This document shows positions 11,487-23,655 of a stretch of 64,000 nt of DNA, piece after piece. The stretch lies in contig JAIXMP010000024.1 of the NCBI GenBank assembly GCA_025677815.1, positions 1 through 64,000 of the forward strand. Reading direction: 5' to 3'. The first letter of the stretch is position 1. Each line of letters opens with the position of its first letter. The notes beneath the pieces are model-generated. The model ran no database searches. It was not told where the DNA came from and was given only the letters and a program-made list of their open reading frames with translations. The position numbers were made by a program, and so were the translations under genes. The DNA comes from Phascolomyces articulosus. Its lineage: Eukaryota; Mucoromycota; Mucoromycetes; Mucorales; Lichtheimiaceae.

Positions 11487-11830
11487 TGTTTTTTTTATTA
11501 AAAAAAAGGAATAAGCCATTGAACAAGATCGTGTTAATCGACGTGATGTTACAAAATAACTATTAATAAAATTAGAATGATTAGTATGAGAAAAAGATGG
11601 ATTCTTTGATGATATATATATATATATCATTATTGTTATATATAATACATAAATGTAGATAATGATTTAAAAATAAAGACTTTTTTATGATAGCAGATCA
11701 TTAATTAACAAATATAGAAATAGAAAAATATCGTATCTAATCATGAAAACAATGTCAAAATGGCTATTAGAAATGAAAAGGATTGTGTGCTTTATTCTTT
11801 TTTTAATTGGATAACAAATGATAGTAGCAA
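11487..11830 (+). repeat. diverged direct duplication, copy 2
   Basis: Second copy of the block at 11097-11390. It carries a (TA)n run near 11615-11630 that the first copy lacks. Confidence 0.55.
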
Positions 11831-12830
11831 AGAGATAGAAGACTCGTAATAAGGAACAAAATGGAATATAATGGAAATATAATTAATATCTCAGAAAAAG
11901 GATCTTTCTCATGCTATTAAAAGGAAAATGCATTGGGTTTGGTGTTCAGTGTATTATATAGTGAGGCTATTATAATAAAAAAACATGAGTGTATGGTGAA
12001 CCACACTAATGTATGAGAGATTCATTCATTCATTAATAATCGGTTAAGCATCATTCCATAATAAAACATCATACAACCATTGATAAACTATATCACTCTT
12101 GATTTGTTTTTCATTATTAATAATCTGGAATACAAAAGAAAGACTATGAAGAATAGAAAAGAAGTAAATTGATTACTAAACAGGACAATAAAAAGATATA
12201 CCTATCAGTACCATTTTTTATTACATTCCATTTCATCTTATATTACAGAAGTAATAGTTTTTTTATAAGATTCTTTATCGTGACTCTACTATAAAAGAGG
12301 ACATGATGCTCTTTCTAAATGCTTACTCTTCCACATGTGCCTAATAATTGCATTCAGAGAATTTAGAAACTGTGGTGTCCTAGAAATAAGAATGTAGAGT
12401 ATTCGAAAAAATAGGGTTCGTATCCCTGATAATATTGTAAAATACCTGTACATAGAACAATAGAAATAAACTTTATCTTTGATATTATCTTTATTCACAA
12501 TAAATCGTGTTTCAAAAGACCTCTCTTTTTTTTGAACTATCTATTCTATGTACAACACAGAAACTTATAAAAACAAACATTATTTGAGTAGATCAAACCT
12601 CTCACCATTAACTATATTATATATTCGTCATTATATTTCTTGCTTTCACCATTATGGTAAGACTTAGAACAGACAGCATACACATATAGGGTGCATACCT
12701 TTTTAACTTGGTTTATTTTGAAGATCAAGTCTTTTATACGCAAAATGGTGATGAGGATTTTTTTTTTACTGCATTGCTTTTTATTTCTAATATATACACT
12801 GTTGGTTGCCAATAAATTTACATCACTATT
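11831..12830. other. AT-rich gene-free stretch
   Basis: About 1 kb without a supportable gene. ORFs on the minus strand at 12289-12498 and 12612-12866 have no recognisable features and lie in low-complexity DNA. Confidence 0.4.
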
Positions 12831-12956
12831 TCCATAAATGGAAGGCGTTAAGTTACAGACAGACAACCAAACAAGCTCTTTCCGTTTTTCAACACTTTTT
12901 CTGAAAAATTACCATAAACAGCGGCGTCTCCACGTAATAGGTACTTTCTACCTTCT

Positions 12957-13967
12957 ATGGACCAGCAATTCATGGATCTTCCTAATAGCAAGCCGTTATA
13001 CCACTCAGAAGTTATGGCGACACCTTCACCACCTATATCTTCTTGCTACTGTTCATATGCTTTCAACAGGGACAGCCAAACTTTGTTATACACCAAACTT
13101 CAGAACTCAGAATCTAACTGCCAACTCTACCGTCAGGCATACATCCAGTGCTCCAAAGAACTAGAACAATTACGAAAACGTATCGCTCTCCTTGAACAGC
13201 ACATATATCAACAATCTACTACCAACCATCGATCAACGACTTCTACACATACAACAGAGGAGCAGATAGCAAAAAGCTCAATTCCCCTAAGCACCTTCCT
13301 ATCCCCTCTGGAATCACCTCCTCAAATTAGTACTTATAACCAATATCGTCATCTAAACCATACAGAATCCATTACAAGTCCCGTATCGATATCAACACTG
13401 GCATTGTCATCCTCAACATCTATAAATTCTGAAATCCATCCTCCCACTGACGACAGCGTAAAAGAAATGGACGACCAAACAGATGATGAACATCCAACAA
13501 TATCAGCAGCAACACAGTTCTTCACGGAGCCTGTTACGTTACATGACAGATTTGATTACATCTACTTGCCATGTAAACAACGCCGACCTCGAAAAGAAAT
13601 CCGCAAGCTCCTCAAGTCATGTAGCATAAATACATCCCGAGTTCTAGACATCACGTTTCCCACAGAGAAAGTTGTAGGCATCTTATTACACTCTCAATAC
13701 ATACCGGAAGCCAGTCAATGCTTCAGAAAAGCTGGCATCAATATATTAACAACCTTCGACCCACTTAATCCAAATAATGTAATTGATACACGATACTCAA
13801 CACTATCACTCCCTGAAAAAACAAAATTGGCTTATGAACTTCACCAAAACCGGTGCATACAAGCAATGCAGCACTGCATCTATAAATATCTTGGCCAGAT
13901 AGCTGGAACCTTCCTATCAAAAAATTGGATTACCAAGGACGATTATGACTCGTTTGACTATAACTGA
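12957..13967 (+). CDS. LINE ORF1-like protein, intact, no ORF2 next to it
   Basis: The 336-residue intronless frame has a Cys/Ser-rich start, a short coiled coil (about 64-82, ECSKELEQLRKRIALLEQ-like), a Ser/Thr-rich acidic linker (about 85-190) and a folded C-terminal half from about 200. That half has RRPRKEIRKLLKSCSINTS, then VLDITFPTEKVVGILLHSQY and a terminal helical part. I associate this basic patch plus hydrophobic-strand pattern with first ORFs of LINE-type retrotransposons in Mucorales; that is family knowledge from memory, not shown here. No endonuclease or RT follows: downstream come a T-rich tract and then unrelated repeats. The frame is undamaged although all repeats around it are broken. 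It could also be a lone domesticated or hypothetical gene. Confidence 0.5.
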   Translation: MDQQFMDLPNSKPLYHSEVMATPSPPISSCYCSYAFNRDSQTLLYTKLQNSESNCQLYRQAYIQCSKELEQLRKRIALLEQHIYQQSTTNHRSTTSTHTTEEQIAKSSIPLSTFLSPLESPPQISTYNQYRHLNHTESITSPVSISTLALSSSTSINSEIHPPTDDSVKEMDDQTDDEHPTISAATQFFTEPVTLHDRFDYIYLPCKQRRPRKEIRKLLKSCSINTSRVLDITFPTEKVVGILLHSQYIPEASQCFRKAGINILTTFDPLNPNNVIDTRYSTLSLPEKTKLAYELHQNRCIQAMQHCIYKYLGQIAGTFLSKNWITKDDYDSFDYN

Positions 13968-14207
13968 TACAAACATAACAGCTGTACAAATCCCTCTTTC
14001 CCATTTTAGCACTTTATTTCCCTTCAGCTAGCATTTTACTCTTATAATAGTTCACTTTTTCTTCTTTATTCATTTTCCCCCTCTATCTTATGGGGTTTTT
14101 TTAACCAGTCCTTGAGATCCGGCTTTAGCGGGTATGCGATTTGCGAAGCGCTTTTTTGAAGCCTTTATTATTTTGTAAATGATAAATAAAATATATTAAG
14201 TTTGATC
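13968..14207 (+). other. 3' flank of the LINE ORF1-like gene
   Basis: A CT/T-rich part is followed by GAGATCCGGCTTTAGCGGG and GCGATTTGCGAAGCGC, more GC-rich than the surroundings, then AATGATAAATAAA at about 14178. It could be the 3' untranslated region of the element with an A-rich end. No target-site duplication was identified. Confidence 0.3.
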
Positions 14208-14267
14208 CAGACAACCAAACCAAATCCTAAAGGCACTTTTCATACTCCGTATAAAACGCTTAAAAAG
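14208..14267 (+). repeat. dispersed repeat, copy 1
   Basis: Sixty bases beginning CAGACAACCAAACC and ending AAAACGCTTAAAAA match 50333-50390 with roughly four in five bases equal, including CTCCGTATA. The match ends on both sides, so this is a short dispersed repeat of unknown type. Confidence 0.55.
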
Positions 14268-14524
14268 GTAAAAAGTATTTGCAGCATCCACAGAGGCCAA
14301 AAAGGTTGGCAACATATACTGCATCCTGAAAGTCATGTGATTACTGCTTCGCACGAACTTCTTTTACGACTTTCTCACTTTCTGCAAGAAAGGGTTAAAA
14401 AAGGCTCAAAATATTAAGTTTTAACCATAGCAATATATAATAGAGGTTATTATTGCATCACATATATCATTGAACATTATTATTACCAATTAAAAGTAAG
14501 CATTATTACAAAAATAGATAGAAA

Positions 14525-14830
14525 GACCCAAGCATTTCCAGCCTTTGGGAAATGCTAGAAAGATTCCCTAACGGTTGTAAATATTTCTAGAGTTGCCAAG
14601 GTAGGGTCTCACCTTTTTGACTTCACAAGACCGCGGAAGGTCTACCCAGGCCTTTCCAGCCTCTGTATAAATTCGGGATGTATTGTCTATAAAATATAAT
14701 GTCTTCTTGTTTCGAACGTATATGTACTCAGATGATAATTGTAACAGAAATATATCAAGAATGAATTATCAACAAGTTTGACTTTTGATTTGAGTCGATT
14801 GATTCCATTACGATTTCTGTCCTTTTATTA
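14525..14830. repeat. possible solo LTR or other repeat, GC-richer island
   Basis: The stretch is clearly less AT-rich than its flanks. It starts with a perfect 9-bp hairpin (AGCATTTCC with GGAAATGCT, 14533-14558), repeats TTTCCAGCCT twice, and has a TATA-like CTGTATAAATTCGGG near 14668. A promoter-like box in a short non-coding island suggests a solo LTR, but no TG...CA ends with a target-site duplication were found. Confidence 0.25.
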
Positions 14831-15711
14831 TTGTATATCTTGGATTGATTATTTTATATGATATACCGATTCTTACACATTTATATGACGACAAAATAAA
14901 AGTATAATTATTTCTTGTAATGAATGATGAACACTGCATATCTTTTTTTCCAGTTTATTTTTCGTCATTTACTTTTGTCTCCAAAAAAATCAATTTCATT
15001 TTACTTTTATATCCATTTATGCAACAACAACCAAAAAAATTACTTTTTTATTGGATAGATTAAGATTAACAAGACTTGTAATTTTATTATTCGTAAACTT
15101 GAACAGCCTTCTTGCGTATAAAAATATAATCGCTGAGATTCATATATTTCTGCCAATTATGCATGACTAAAAGATCCGATTGAAATTTCTTTGTTTAATT
15201 AACAAGTTATTCAAAGTGGTTGGATAGGATGACTGTCTTTTTTTTTCATGGGGACACGCTTATCCGTTTTTCTAGCAAGTTAATAAATCCGTTACTACTT
15301 AATAGTATAGAATAAAATTTTATTTGATTAAAATAGTCAAAGTGGCGTCAATTCTCACTACGCCATATGTTTATTGAAAAGGAAAACAGGGGCAAGAAGT
15401 ATAAAAACAAAGAAATTGGTTTGTGCAGTAAAAATAAATCTCAGCATTCAATAACATGCGTATTCTATTTCCATCCAAGATAAAGAAGATGGCAAGATGG
15501 TCTCAGAACATCAAACCGACTCGTCGTCACCATGAAAAACCAATATTATGGTTATGGTTATAAATCGGGATAAAAAAACGAGAGAATCTTACTGCGCTTT
15601 TTATGCATGCAGATTTACTACATGATATGCATGGTCTATGTTTGTCACACCTTTTTTTATATGGAAAAACGTCTTCTTTATAAATAATGAAAACCTCATC
15701 ATCCTTTTTTT
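14831..15711. other. AT-rich intergenic stretch
   Basis: No gene or recognisable repeat. The right half should hold the promoter of the flavin monooxygenase gene. Confidence 0.45.
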
Positions 15712-15786
15712 TTTGTTTTTTTCTTTTATCTTTTTACAACCACACACACACTCTCTCTCTTTCTCTCTAAACAAAAATATCCCCAA
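15712..15786 (+). promoter_or_regulatory. pyrimidine-rich leader of the monooxygenase gene
   Basis: A T/C tract with CACACACAC and CTCTCTCTCTTTCTCTCT runs up to the ATG at 15787. CT tracts just before the start are common at fungal transcription start sites. No clear TATA box was seen. Confidence 0.4.
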
Positions 15787-17811
15787 ATGACGATAGAGTA
15801 TCCTGTTGAACAAAAAGTACCCAAAGCTTTTCCAAAAGTACAGCCCAAAGGAAAAACAGCACTCATCAACTATCCTATTGCCACTGTTGACCAAGTCATT
15901 GAAAAAACGTTGAAATATTCAGCTGAAGCCAAAGAAGACCCTTATGTTTTCGATAAACCTATTAAACGTGTTGCTGTTATTGGTGCAGGTGCAGCTGGTG
16001 TAAGTCAATTTCTTTTTCTCTGGTTACGATTGTCCAGGGTTTGGTACTCTTTATAATAATATAATTAATATAATTTAAATACAGTTACCAACAGCAAAGG
16101 CATTGAAAGAACAAGGCATGGAAGTTAGAATTTTTGAACGTATGGAAGATGTGGGTGGAATTTGGTAAGAAATAAACTCTATTTATATATAATCAAATGG
16201 ATGGGGCAGGGATAGTAAGATACATGTACATACGCGCGCCACGCATATATGTGGTTTACGACGCCATCCACTACTAAGTGACAGATACTTTCATTTATTC
16301 AATACTAACATATATAATATCCAGGTTATACTCAGAAGAAATAGATGAAAAACCACGTATTCCATGTGATACGTATCGTACACGAGAAAAACCATCTCCA
16401 CAAGAAGAAACCATCGTGGAAGCAACAAAACAAGAAAAACTCAATAAACGAAAACATGCTCCCCCATCTGCTTGTTATCCTGATTTACACAATAATACCG
16501 CGGCACCCTTGATGATGGATTTTCAAGATTTCCCCTGGCCTGAAGGTACCTCTTGGTATGTTCCTCACAATGAAGTTCAACACTATTTCAAAAATTATGT
16601 CAAACATTTTGGATTGTATGATATTATGGAATTAAATACAAGTGTGGATTATGTGGAACGAAACAATGACAAGAACCGGGGTCATCCATGGACATTGACA
16701 TTACGTAAAGCGGAATATATGGAAGATCGTACCAAGATCCGTTACAAGACATGGACAGAATCTTTTGATGCGGTGGCCGTGGCTTCAGGTGCTTACAATG
16801 ATCCATTTTTGCCTGATTTCAAAGATTTGCAGCAGTATAATATAAATTACCCAGAAAAGATTCTTCATTCCAAGCAATACCGTCACTATCAAGATTATAT
16901 TGGAAAGGTAAATAATAACAACATGGAAGGAAGGAAAGAGGTGTTGTTATATACGGAAAAATTAGGAAAATTGATTTTGTCATTTATTATTTTTATTTTA
17001 GAATGTGCTTATTGTGGGTGGTAATATTTCTGCTATTGAAATTGCACAACGTTTGGATGGTATTGCCAATAATGTATACATGTCCATGCGTGGTCCATTT
17101 GAATCCATCAGTAACATTCTCAATCTTGCCCGATCTGTATTACCGGACGATACCATTCGCAAGCCCAATATTCGATCCTTTTCTGATGCCAAAGGAGAGG
17201 TCAATGGATCCATTACTTTTGAAGATGATAGTGTCATTGGTCATATTGATCAAGTCATCTTTTGTACTGGCTACGTAAATGATTTGGGATTTTTGGGCCC
17301 TTTACGTGCTTATGGTACGACCGATCCAGATGCCGATAAAGAAGAAGAAGAAATCGAAGGACCTTTGGTGATTACCAATGGGATGCGACCCATCAATACC
17401 TACCGAGACATATTTGCCATCCGTGATCCTACATTAGCCTTTGTGGGTACACCAGGACACTTGACAAGTGTGCAATTGTTTTATTATCAAGCACAAGCTG
17501 TGGCACGTGTATGGGCTGGCTTGGCATGGTTACCTTCAAGATCCAAAATGCGACAATTTTTAAAGACGTATATGTATCCTTTTCCACCTTTTGATATGAA
17601 TTTATTGGGCTGTCTTTTGTTTTCTCAACCTTTTGTCACTTGGTTAAATGAACATGCTAAATATCATGACGACAAACATATTGAAACTATCAAAAGTGTG
17701 GATCCTGCCTTGTTGGATTTATGGGATGAAATCAAGGAACAATACAAGAAGCGCACTGCTGAAATCTTGGCCAAACGTGATACCCTTCCTACCATTAAAA
17801 CATCACCATAG
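15787..17811 (+). CDS. flavin-containing monooxygenase
   Basis: Spliced model: 15787-15999, 16085-16164, 16325-16907, 17002-17811, giving 561 residues with all introns GT-AG. It should be an FAD- and NADPH-dependent monooxygenase that oxygenates a soft N or S centre or a related small molecule; the substrate cannot be told. The FAD Rossmann motif is VAVIGAGAAG at about 62-71, cut right after by intron 1. The NADPH motif is VLIVGGNISAIE at about 294, preceded by HSKQYRHY, the region of the FMO fingerprint. QVIFCTGY near 380 is the FATGY-like motif. No signal peptide or membrane anchor is obvious. Length fits fungal FMOs. The 3' end lies 332 bases before the next start on the same strand. Confidence 0.9.
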
Positions 17812-18143
17812 ATTAATTTGGTTATTATATGTGTTTAAAATAAAGAATTGATTATTTTGTTTACAAGTGAATAGTAATAATAATAAAGAAGTGTTTTTTT
17901 ATTGTTGCCATGAATGAGGAAGGATAAATGTAATAAGCTATTATACTCAGAATTGAAAACTATATAAGGATGCCCTTTATCGTTACACAAAAGTACTTGC
18001 GCGTGCTGTGAGTTCCTTTGCAGCGAGCAGCTGAGAAGTATCAAGGAGAGAGAGACAGAGAGGAGGGACTAGAACTTTTTTTTCTTCTTCTTTTCAAAAG
18101 TCGACAATCCTTTTCACTTTTGAAATTCAAGGGGAGAAAGGAA

Positions 18144-21100
18144 ATGACAATACCCACGACACTTCATTTTGAAAATGCATTTTGGTCCAAACAGCGTCCA
18201 CAGGACTCATTACCAGACTTTCAGACGGGGTTACAAGTGCTTCATAACAAGTTAAACCAAAGCAAAGTAGAAAATGACGAAATTATTAGTTTCTTTAAAG
18301 ACCGTATCGCCATTGAAGATCATTATGCCCATCGTTTGGGAGAACAAGCCAAAGGATCCCTCAAATCGTCTGGATTTGGCCGCGATGAAGGGGCTGTCTT
18401 GAAAAACTGTTTTGAAAACATGCGGGCTGCCAGTGGTCGGTTTAGTCAACAGCATAAACATACAGTCACTGCCATGACGGACACTGTTTTGAAACCTTTA
18501 AACAAGTTTCAAGAAGAATATAGACGGTCAATTACAACAAGTAAACAATCCGTCGATGCGGCTTTGAAGCAGTTTGATGGATTGGTCAAGGAAATGGATC
18601 GTGCCAAAACAGTGTATCAGAAACGATGGCGGGAAGCCGTTGTGGCGGGAGAACAATGGCAACAACAAAAAAAAGAAGAAGAAACGGCTGCTGCTATTGC
18701 TGCATTGGAAAAGGAAGAACAGGAAGAAGATAAGAATGAACAAGAAGAGTTGAAACAAAAGGAAGAAGAGGAAACTGAAAACAAGAAAAAGGAAGAGGAG
18801 GAGAAGAGACAACAATCGCCCAAACAACATGAAAAGAATGAAAGAAGTCATGAAATGATCTTGATTGGTAACCAACGTATGTCACGCGTCGAATTGGATA
18901 ATATGGTATTGAATATGCGTAATGAGATTAAAGTGGGTGATTATCGTGTCCCTATTTTGGGAAAATATCAAAACACATCCACAGGGGAAGATATCTCTAT
19001 TTGGCTTCAACATCGTTTACCTCAATGTAAAGATTCACCTGCTATGGCAGATGTCGTGGCTCAACAATTGATTCATCCATTGGGGATTTTACGTCTCGTC
19101 GGTCAACGTGGTAACAAGTTTTCACCTTCCCCACAATCTTATTATCAATGGCAAAATGTCCCTCCTCCTCCTTCTCAATTACAATCACAACAACAAGCCC
19201 AGCAACAGCAACAACAAGAAGAGGAAACCAGTGGTGGTAGTTCGACGGGTTATGGTTTTGGGTTTTTTGAACGAATTGGAGGTCAAACTATTTCTGGGGA
19301 AGAATTATTTAAAAGGGCTCAACAAGAAGCTACTTTGGCAGATGAAACATATCGTGCAGCTGTCAAACGGATCGATCAAATGCGGATGGTTGTGGAACAA
19401 GCATTGGTAAAGTGTGTTTCTATTTGTTTGTCTGTATAGAAAGAGATGTTATGTTTTTATTGACAGGAGTGTATAATATAATTAGTTTGCCCATTTTGCT
19501 GAGATGGAACAAGTGGAATTGAAACGATTAGCTATTTTGAAACAAGGTAAAAAGGGAAAAAAGGAATGGATGGGAGAGGTTGTTGAATATAAAAAAATGG
19601 AAAATAGGGTGGATACATAGATCTAGATAGATTAGCTAACGAATTCTATAATTAGCGATTGCCTCTTTTTCTTTGTGTATTTCGGAAATGTTACCGGGGG
19701 ACAAGGCGATTGTTGACCAAATGCTTGTGTATCAAGAATCCTTAAAACCAGAACAAGACATTCAATACATTATCCAACAGTATTGCGTTTCTAGTTTTTC
19801 ACCTAAGCCCATTCTGTATGATAATCAGAATCATGGTGTTGCACAAGGTAGGCCATTCTTATAGGTTCTTTTTTTTTTTTTTTTTTTTTTTTTTCGCAAC
19901 TGATACCAATCCCTGGTAACTATTAACTAAACTTTTTTTTTCACACGTTTCTTTTTTAGACCAAATATTTGGTGTTCCTCTTGATGATCTCGGTAAAACG
20001 ACCGATGAAAAAGTGCCTAGATTCATCTCTTGTCTTTTAGAAGCGATTGATAAAGGTTAGTAATATTTTCATTGGTATCCTTTGTTTTGGGATATATTGA
20101 TGATTTGGATAAATAATCATGCTTTTTAAAAAAATAAAACTAACACTTTTTCATCGTAGGATCCGAAACACTAGGTGAAAAAGGTATAGTCATGGAGCGG
20201 GCATGAAAAGTTGTACACTAGGATGCAAGACTAACTCGAAAAAAAATTTTCTGCAAAAATAATAGAGAAACACTCATTATGGACAACCCGGCTTGCTTTA
20301 GATCGAATTCATGCGATATGCACAGAACTTAATATACCCAGTCGTCAGATAACAGTCGAACAGTTGCAACAGTATGAACCAATGACACTTGTTGCTATTT
20401 TACGTTTATATCTATTAGAATTACCTGAGTGTTTAATGACTTTTGAATTTTATGATGCTGTTCAAGCATTATATACGACGACCAATGGTAATATTTTCAT
20501 TATTCAAAACAAAGCATAGGATAAAAGCTGATATTTTATTATTGTATATAGTTGAACAAGAAGATAATTTAAGATTACCATCTTTAAGTAATTTGATTGC
20601 TACTTTACCAGGCACTCATTTTGCTACCTTGAAATTGATACTTTCTCATATTCACAAGTAAGAAGAGCTTCTTTTCTAAAACACATCAAGAAAGGTCACT
20701 AAAAGAATAAAATAGAGCTGTACAACAAGGTGATATTCAGGCGGTGAGTCAGTCGCTTGGACCAGTCATTTTACGACCACGCGTAGAATCATTAGCAACA
20801 TTGACAAGTCCAATGCCCCTTTTATTTGTAAAAGACGTATTGAATCATTTTGATACCATCTTCAGTGAATCTACACTTAAATCTCATGCTGAAAGTGAAA
20901 AAAGACGTCAAGCACGCCCATTGATTGCAACGAATTATCCATTATCGGTTGGTACAGGAGTAAATAATAATAATAATAATAATAATATCGCAACGCCTAC
21001 GACGCCAACAAATAATAATAATGATACAACACCCCTTCTGGCACCAAGTCCGACCAAACAACGTCGTGGTATCATGTCATTTATGCGTAGCAGCAGTATG

Positions 21101-21472
21101 AATGAAACCACACCTTCACCCACGAGTAATAATGATAAATGGATGGGCGTGTTTCAACGTAATAATTCAATATCCTCTACATCCACTAAATCATCATCGG
21201 AGCAACAAAGAACTTCATTTACTCGTCCAACACCGCCCATCTCAACAACCGCAATCACGCAAGGATCACCTCCTTCATCCCCGACCATGAATGCTACAAG
21301 AAATAATAGTGTCAAAGAAACACCATCCTCCTCTCCACCTTCACCACCTGCGAAAATAGTAGCAGATGGAAAAACATCATCACCTGAAGTCACGAAACAT
21401 GTCGTTTTTGATGCTACTGAAGAATCTCATAATGACGATGGTGAATTAGACCCTTTCTTTGATGACGACTAA
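18144..21472 (+). CDS. F-BAR / DEP / RhoGAP protein, Rgd2-like
   Basis: Spliced model: 18144-19406, about 19487-19547, 19656-19847, 19960-20055, 20160-20183, 20266-20487, 20552-20657, 20716-21472, giving 906 residues. The F-BAR part starts at residue 1 (FENAFWSKQRP) and is split by a Glu/Lys/Gln coiled coil (about 170-235) and a DEP domain (about 250-340, ISIWLQHRLPQ). Its last helices follow at about 385-490, and the RhoGAP domain spans about 506-700 (FGVPLDDLGK; SLGPVILRP). The Asn/Ser/Pro-rich tail ends in acidic DDGELDPFFDDD. This order matches yeast Rgd2, a GAP for Cdc42 and Rho5 at membranes. The start MTIPTTLHF is chosen over an upstream ATG at 18018 because the F-BAR begins there. Exon 5 has only 24 bases. 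Confidence 0.85.
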
Positions 21473-22344
21473 AAAAATAAATAATTATATCATTTTCATT
21501 TTGAATTTTTTGGTTGATATGGAGATAAATTGATTGTGAAGAAGTGGAATCTCCATCGCCTGTCCACACTGCTTCTACTTATGGTTTGCAAAGTAGTCAG
21601 CTCTAGCTTATTACGATGTTGTAAAGAAAAAAAATTAATACAAAAATTCGGAGATGTTTGGAATGAACCTATACCATTAATCGACTTGTGGGTTATATAT
21701 ATAGAAACACTATTCGATCTATCCATAATTGCATCATCTAGCCTGTATTATAAAAAAAAAAAAGAAGAAAAAGCTTCTTTAATTATTAATAATAATAATG
21801 AAGAAAGCCTACTAATAACAACAACAACAACAACAACAACACCAATCCTTTTAAAGTAATTGATGTAAGAATGATGATAACGATGATGCTAGTTGCTTAG
21901 TTAAGGTAATACACCTTTTTTTTTCTATAAACTTTTTATGTCTATATTAGTGCACGTGCTCCCCCAATGGAAGAAAAAAAACCGCGCCTTAAATATTAGT
22001 TGCCAAGATTACCGATTTTGACATAAAGTCGAGAAATATGGATTAATTCGGGCCGTTTTTGGGGGGAGTCTAGAATAAAAGAAGTTGTATGATGGTAAAT
22101 AGGGTCATCTAACTTATTTATATAACACATTTTAAACTCTTTCTTGTTTGGTTTTGCCGGAAAAGAAAAGGTTTTTTACTTGAATATATAAAGAATTAAC
22201 CGTTTTATCGATCATTTCATTTTTGCTGGATTTTTTTTTCTTTCTTCTTTTTCTATTTTTAAGCAATCCTTTTTTCCTTTCTTCTTTTCTTCTTCTTTTT
22301 TCATTTCATATAACTTATTGTAGACGAATAATATAATAATAAGA
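21473..22344. other. intergenic region between RhoGAP and LEA2 genes
   Basis: It holds the RhoGAP 3' end and the promoter of the next gene. A CT-rich tract with repeated CTTCTTTT (about 22249-22300) precedes the start. A (CAA)n run at about 21822-21841 explains an ORF seen there. Confidence 0.4.
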
Positions 22345-23655
22345 ATGTACGATTATAATAATTCAATATCACAACAAACCATACGGTCAAGTGGAGTACC
22401 ACCTCCACCTCCACCCCCTCATGGATATCAACATGATGAGAAATATTACCCGGGCAATGGTAGTTTTTTTTTCTTTTTATGTATATGAAACACACATACA
22501 CACAATTGATTAAGCGGGAAAGGATTGGAATGGATAAGACAAGGGTTTTTATTTCTAACTTTTTTTTAATATTAATTAAATATATATATGAAAGAATATC
22601 AAACCACACCTCCTCCACCTCCATTAGAACATCAATATCATCATTATCAACAACAAAACTCTCAACAATCATTCTATCATGAAAAAACTGAACAACAACA
22701 ACAACAGCAAGAACGGGAGCAACTGCCACCACCACCGCCATTATCCGAAGAAGAAACAGTAACACCACGAAAACGACACTGGACAGAACGTAATCGATGT
22801 TGTCGATGCCTATGCTGTTCATGTTGTTTACCTATCTGGGCACGATATATACTATGGTTCATCATTATTGCCATTATCATTTGTGTGGTAGTCATTGGTG
22901 GATTAGCAGGTTCTTTCAAGATGCCTACGGTTAATGTTTTGGATGTAACAGCCTACCCTGGTGATAATACATCTCAAATTACCTTTGATGGCCAAAAGTT
23001 TATGTTTAATTTGGGTTTGATTGTGAATGTGGATAATCCCAATGTTTTACCCATCTTTTTATCGGATATGAATGCTAAAGTAAGTTTTTCTGTTCATTGA
23101 CAAAAATCCAGGAGAGAATATAGACAATGAATAACAAAAAAAAAGGGCCATGGATGAAACAATCAAACGAGCTAAAAAAAGAGAAACTCATGAACTTTTT
23201 TTTTTTAATTAGGCCAATATACCGGTCGAAGATGGCACGTCAGCATATCTTGGTCATGGTTATCTTGATAAAGAAAAAATCCCCACTAATTCCAATTATA
23301 ATTTCACCTATCCATTCTCGATTGAATATGATACACAGTCCACACAATCACAAGTCATGTTGAATACGTTGATGACCAAATGTGGATTAATGGGTGGAGA
23401 GGCTCAAGATATTACCGTCGACTATAGCATTAATGTAAACGCAAGAGTATTATTTGTCAAACTGAATTTGGACCTGGGCGGATCGGCTACCTTTGGATGC
23501 CCGCTTACAGTAAGTTTTTGGTTATTTTTATATATATTATATCGATGTCGCCATAATATATAAATATATATTTATATATCTTTTTTTTCCGATCTTTTGT
23601 CCAGAACGGTGGTCTTCCGGGTCTTGGTGGAATGTCTCTTGATGGTGCATTTTAA
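22345..23655 (+). CDS. single-pass membrane protein with LEA2-like domain
   Basis: Spliced model: 22345-22459, 22595-23079, 23213-23509, 23605-23655, giving 315 residues. The cytosolic N-terminus has proline runs (PPPPPPP), Gln/Tyr-rich text and a Cys cluster (RCCRCLCCSCCLP), a likely palmitoylation region. One transmembrane helix follows (about 132-155, YILWFIIIAIIICVVVIGGL). The outer part has the LEA2 pattern: a strand-rich domain with FNLGLIVNVDNPNVLP and NANIPVEDG-like turns, ending FGCPLTNGG. In plants such proteins (NDR1/HIN1-like) sit at membranes; the fungal role is unknown. A second protein of the same plan lies at 34047-35224. Confidence 0.7.

Noticed and set aside
14202..14417. 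71-residue ORF overlapping the dispersed repeat
   Set aside because: It shows no conserved pattern and is not open in the second repeat copy.
18018..18143. Upstream ATG of the RhoGAP gene adding 42 residues
   Set aside because: The added text is leader-like low complexity, and the F-BAR domain starts properly at MTIPTTLHF.
18528..18875. Hydrophobic minus-strand ORFs with poly-Phe/Ser
   Set aside because: They are the antisense of the Glu/Lys coiled coil in the RhoGAP gene.
15787..23655. Biosynthetic cluster around the flavin monooxygenase
   Set aside because: The neighbours are a RhoGAP and a membrane protein. There is no synthase, P450 or transporter, and the dioxygenase is 40 kb away.
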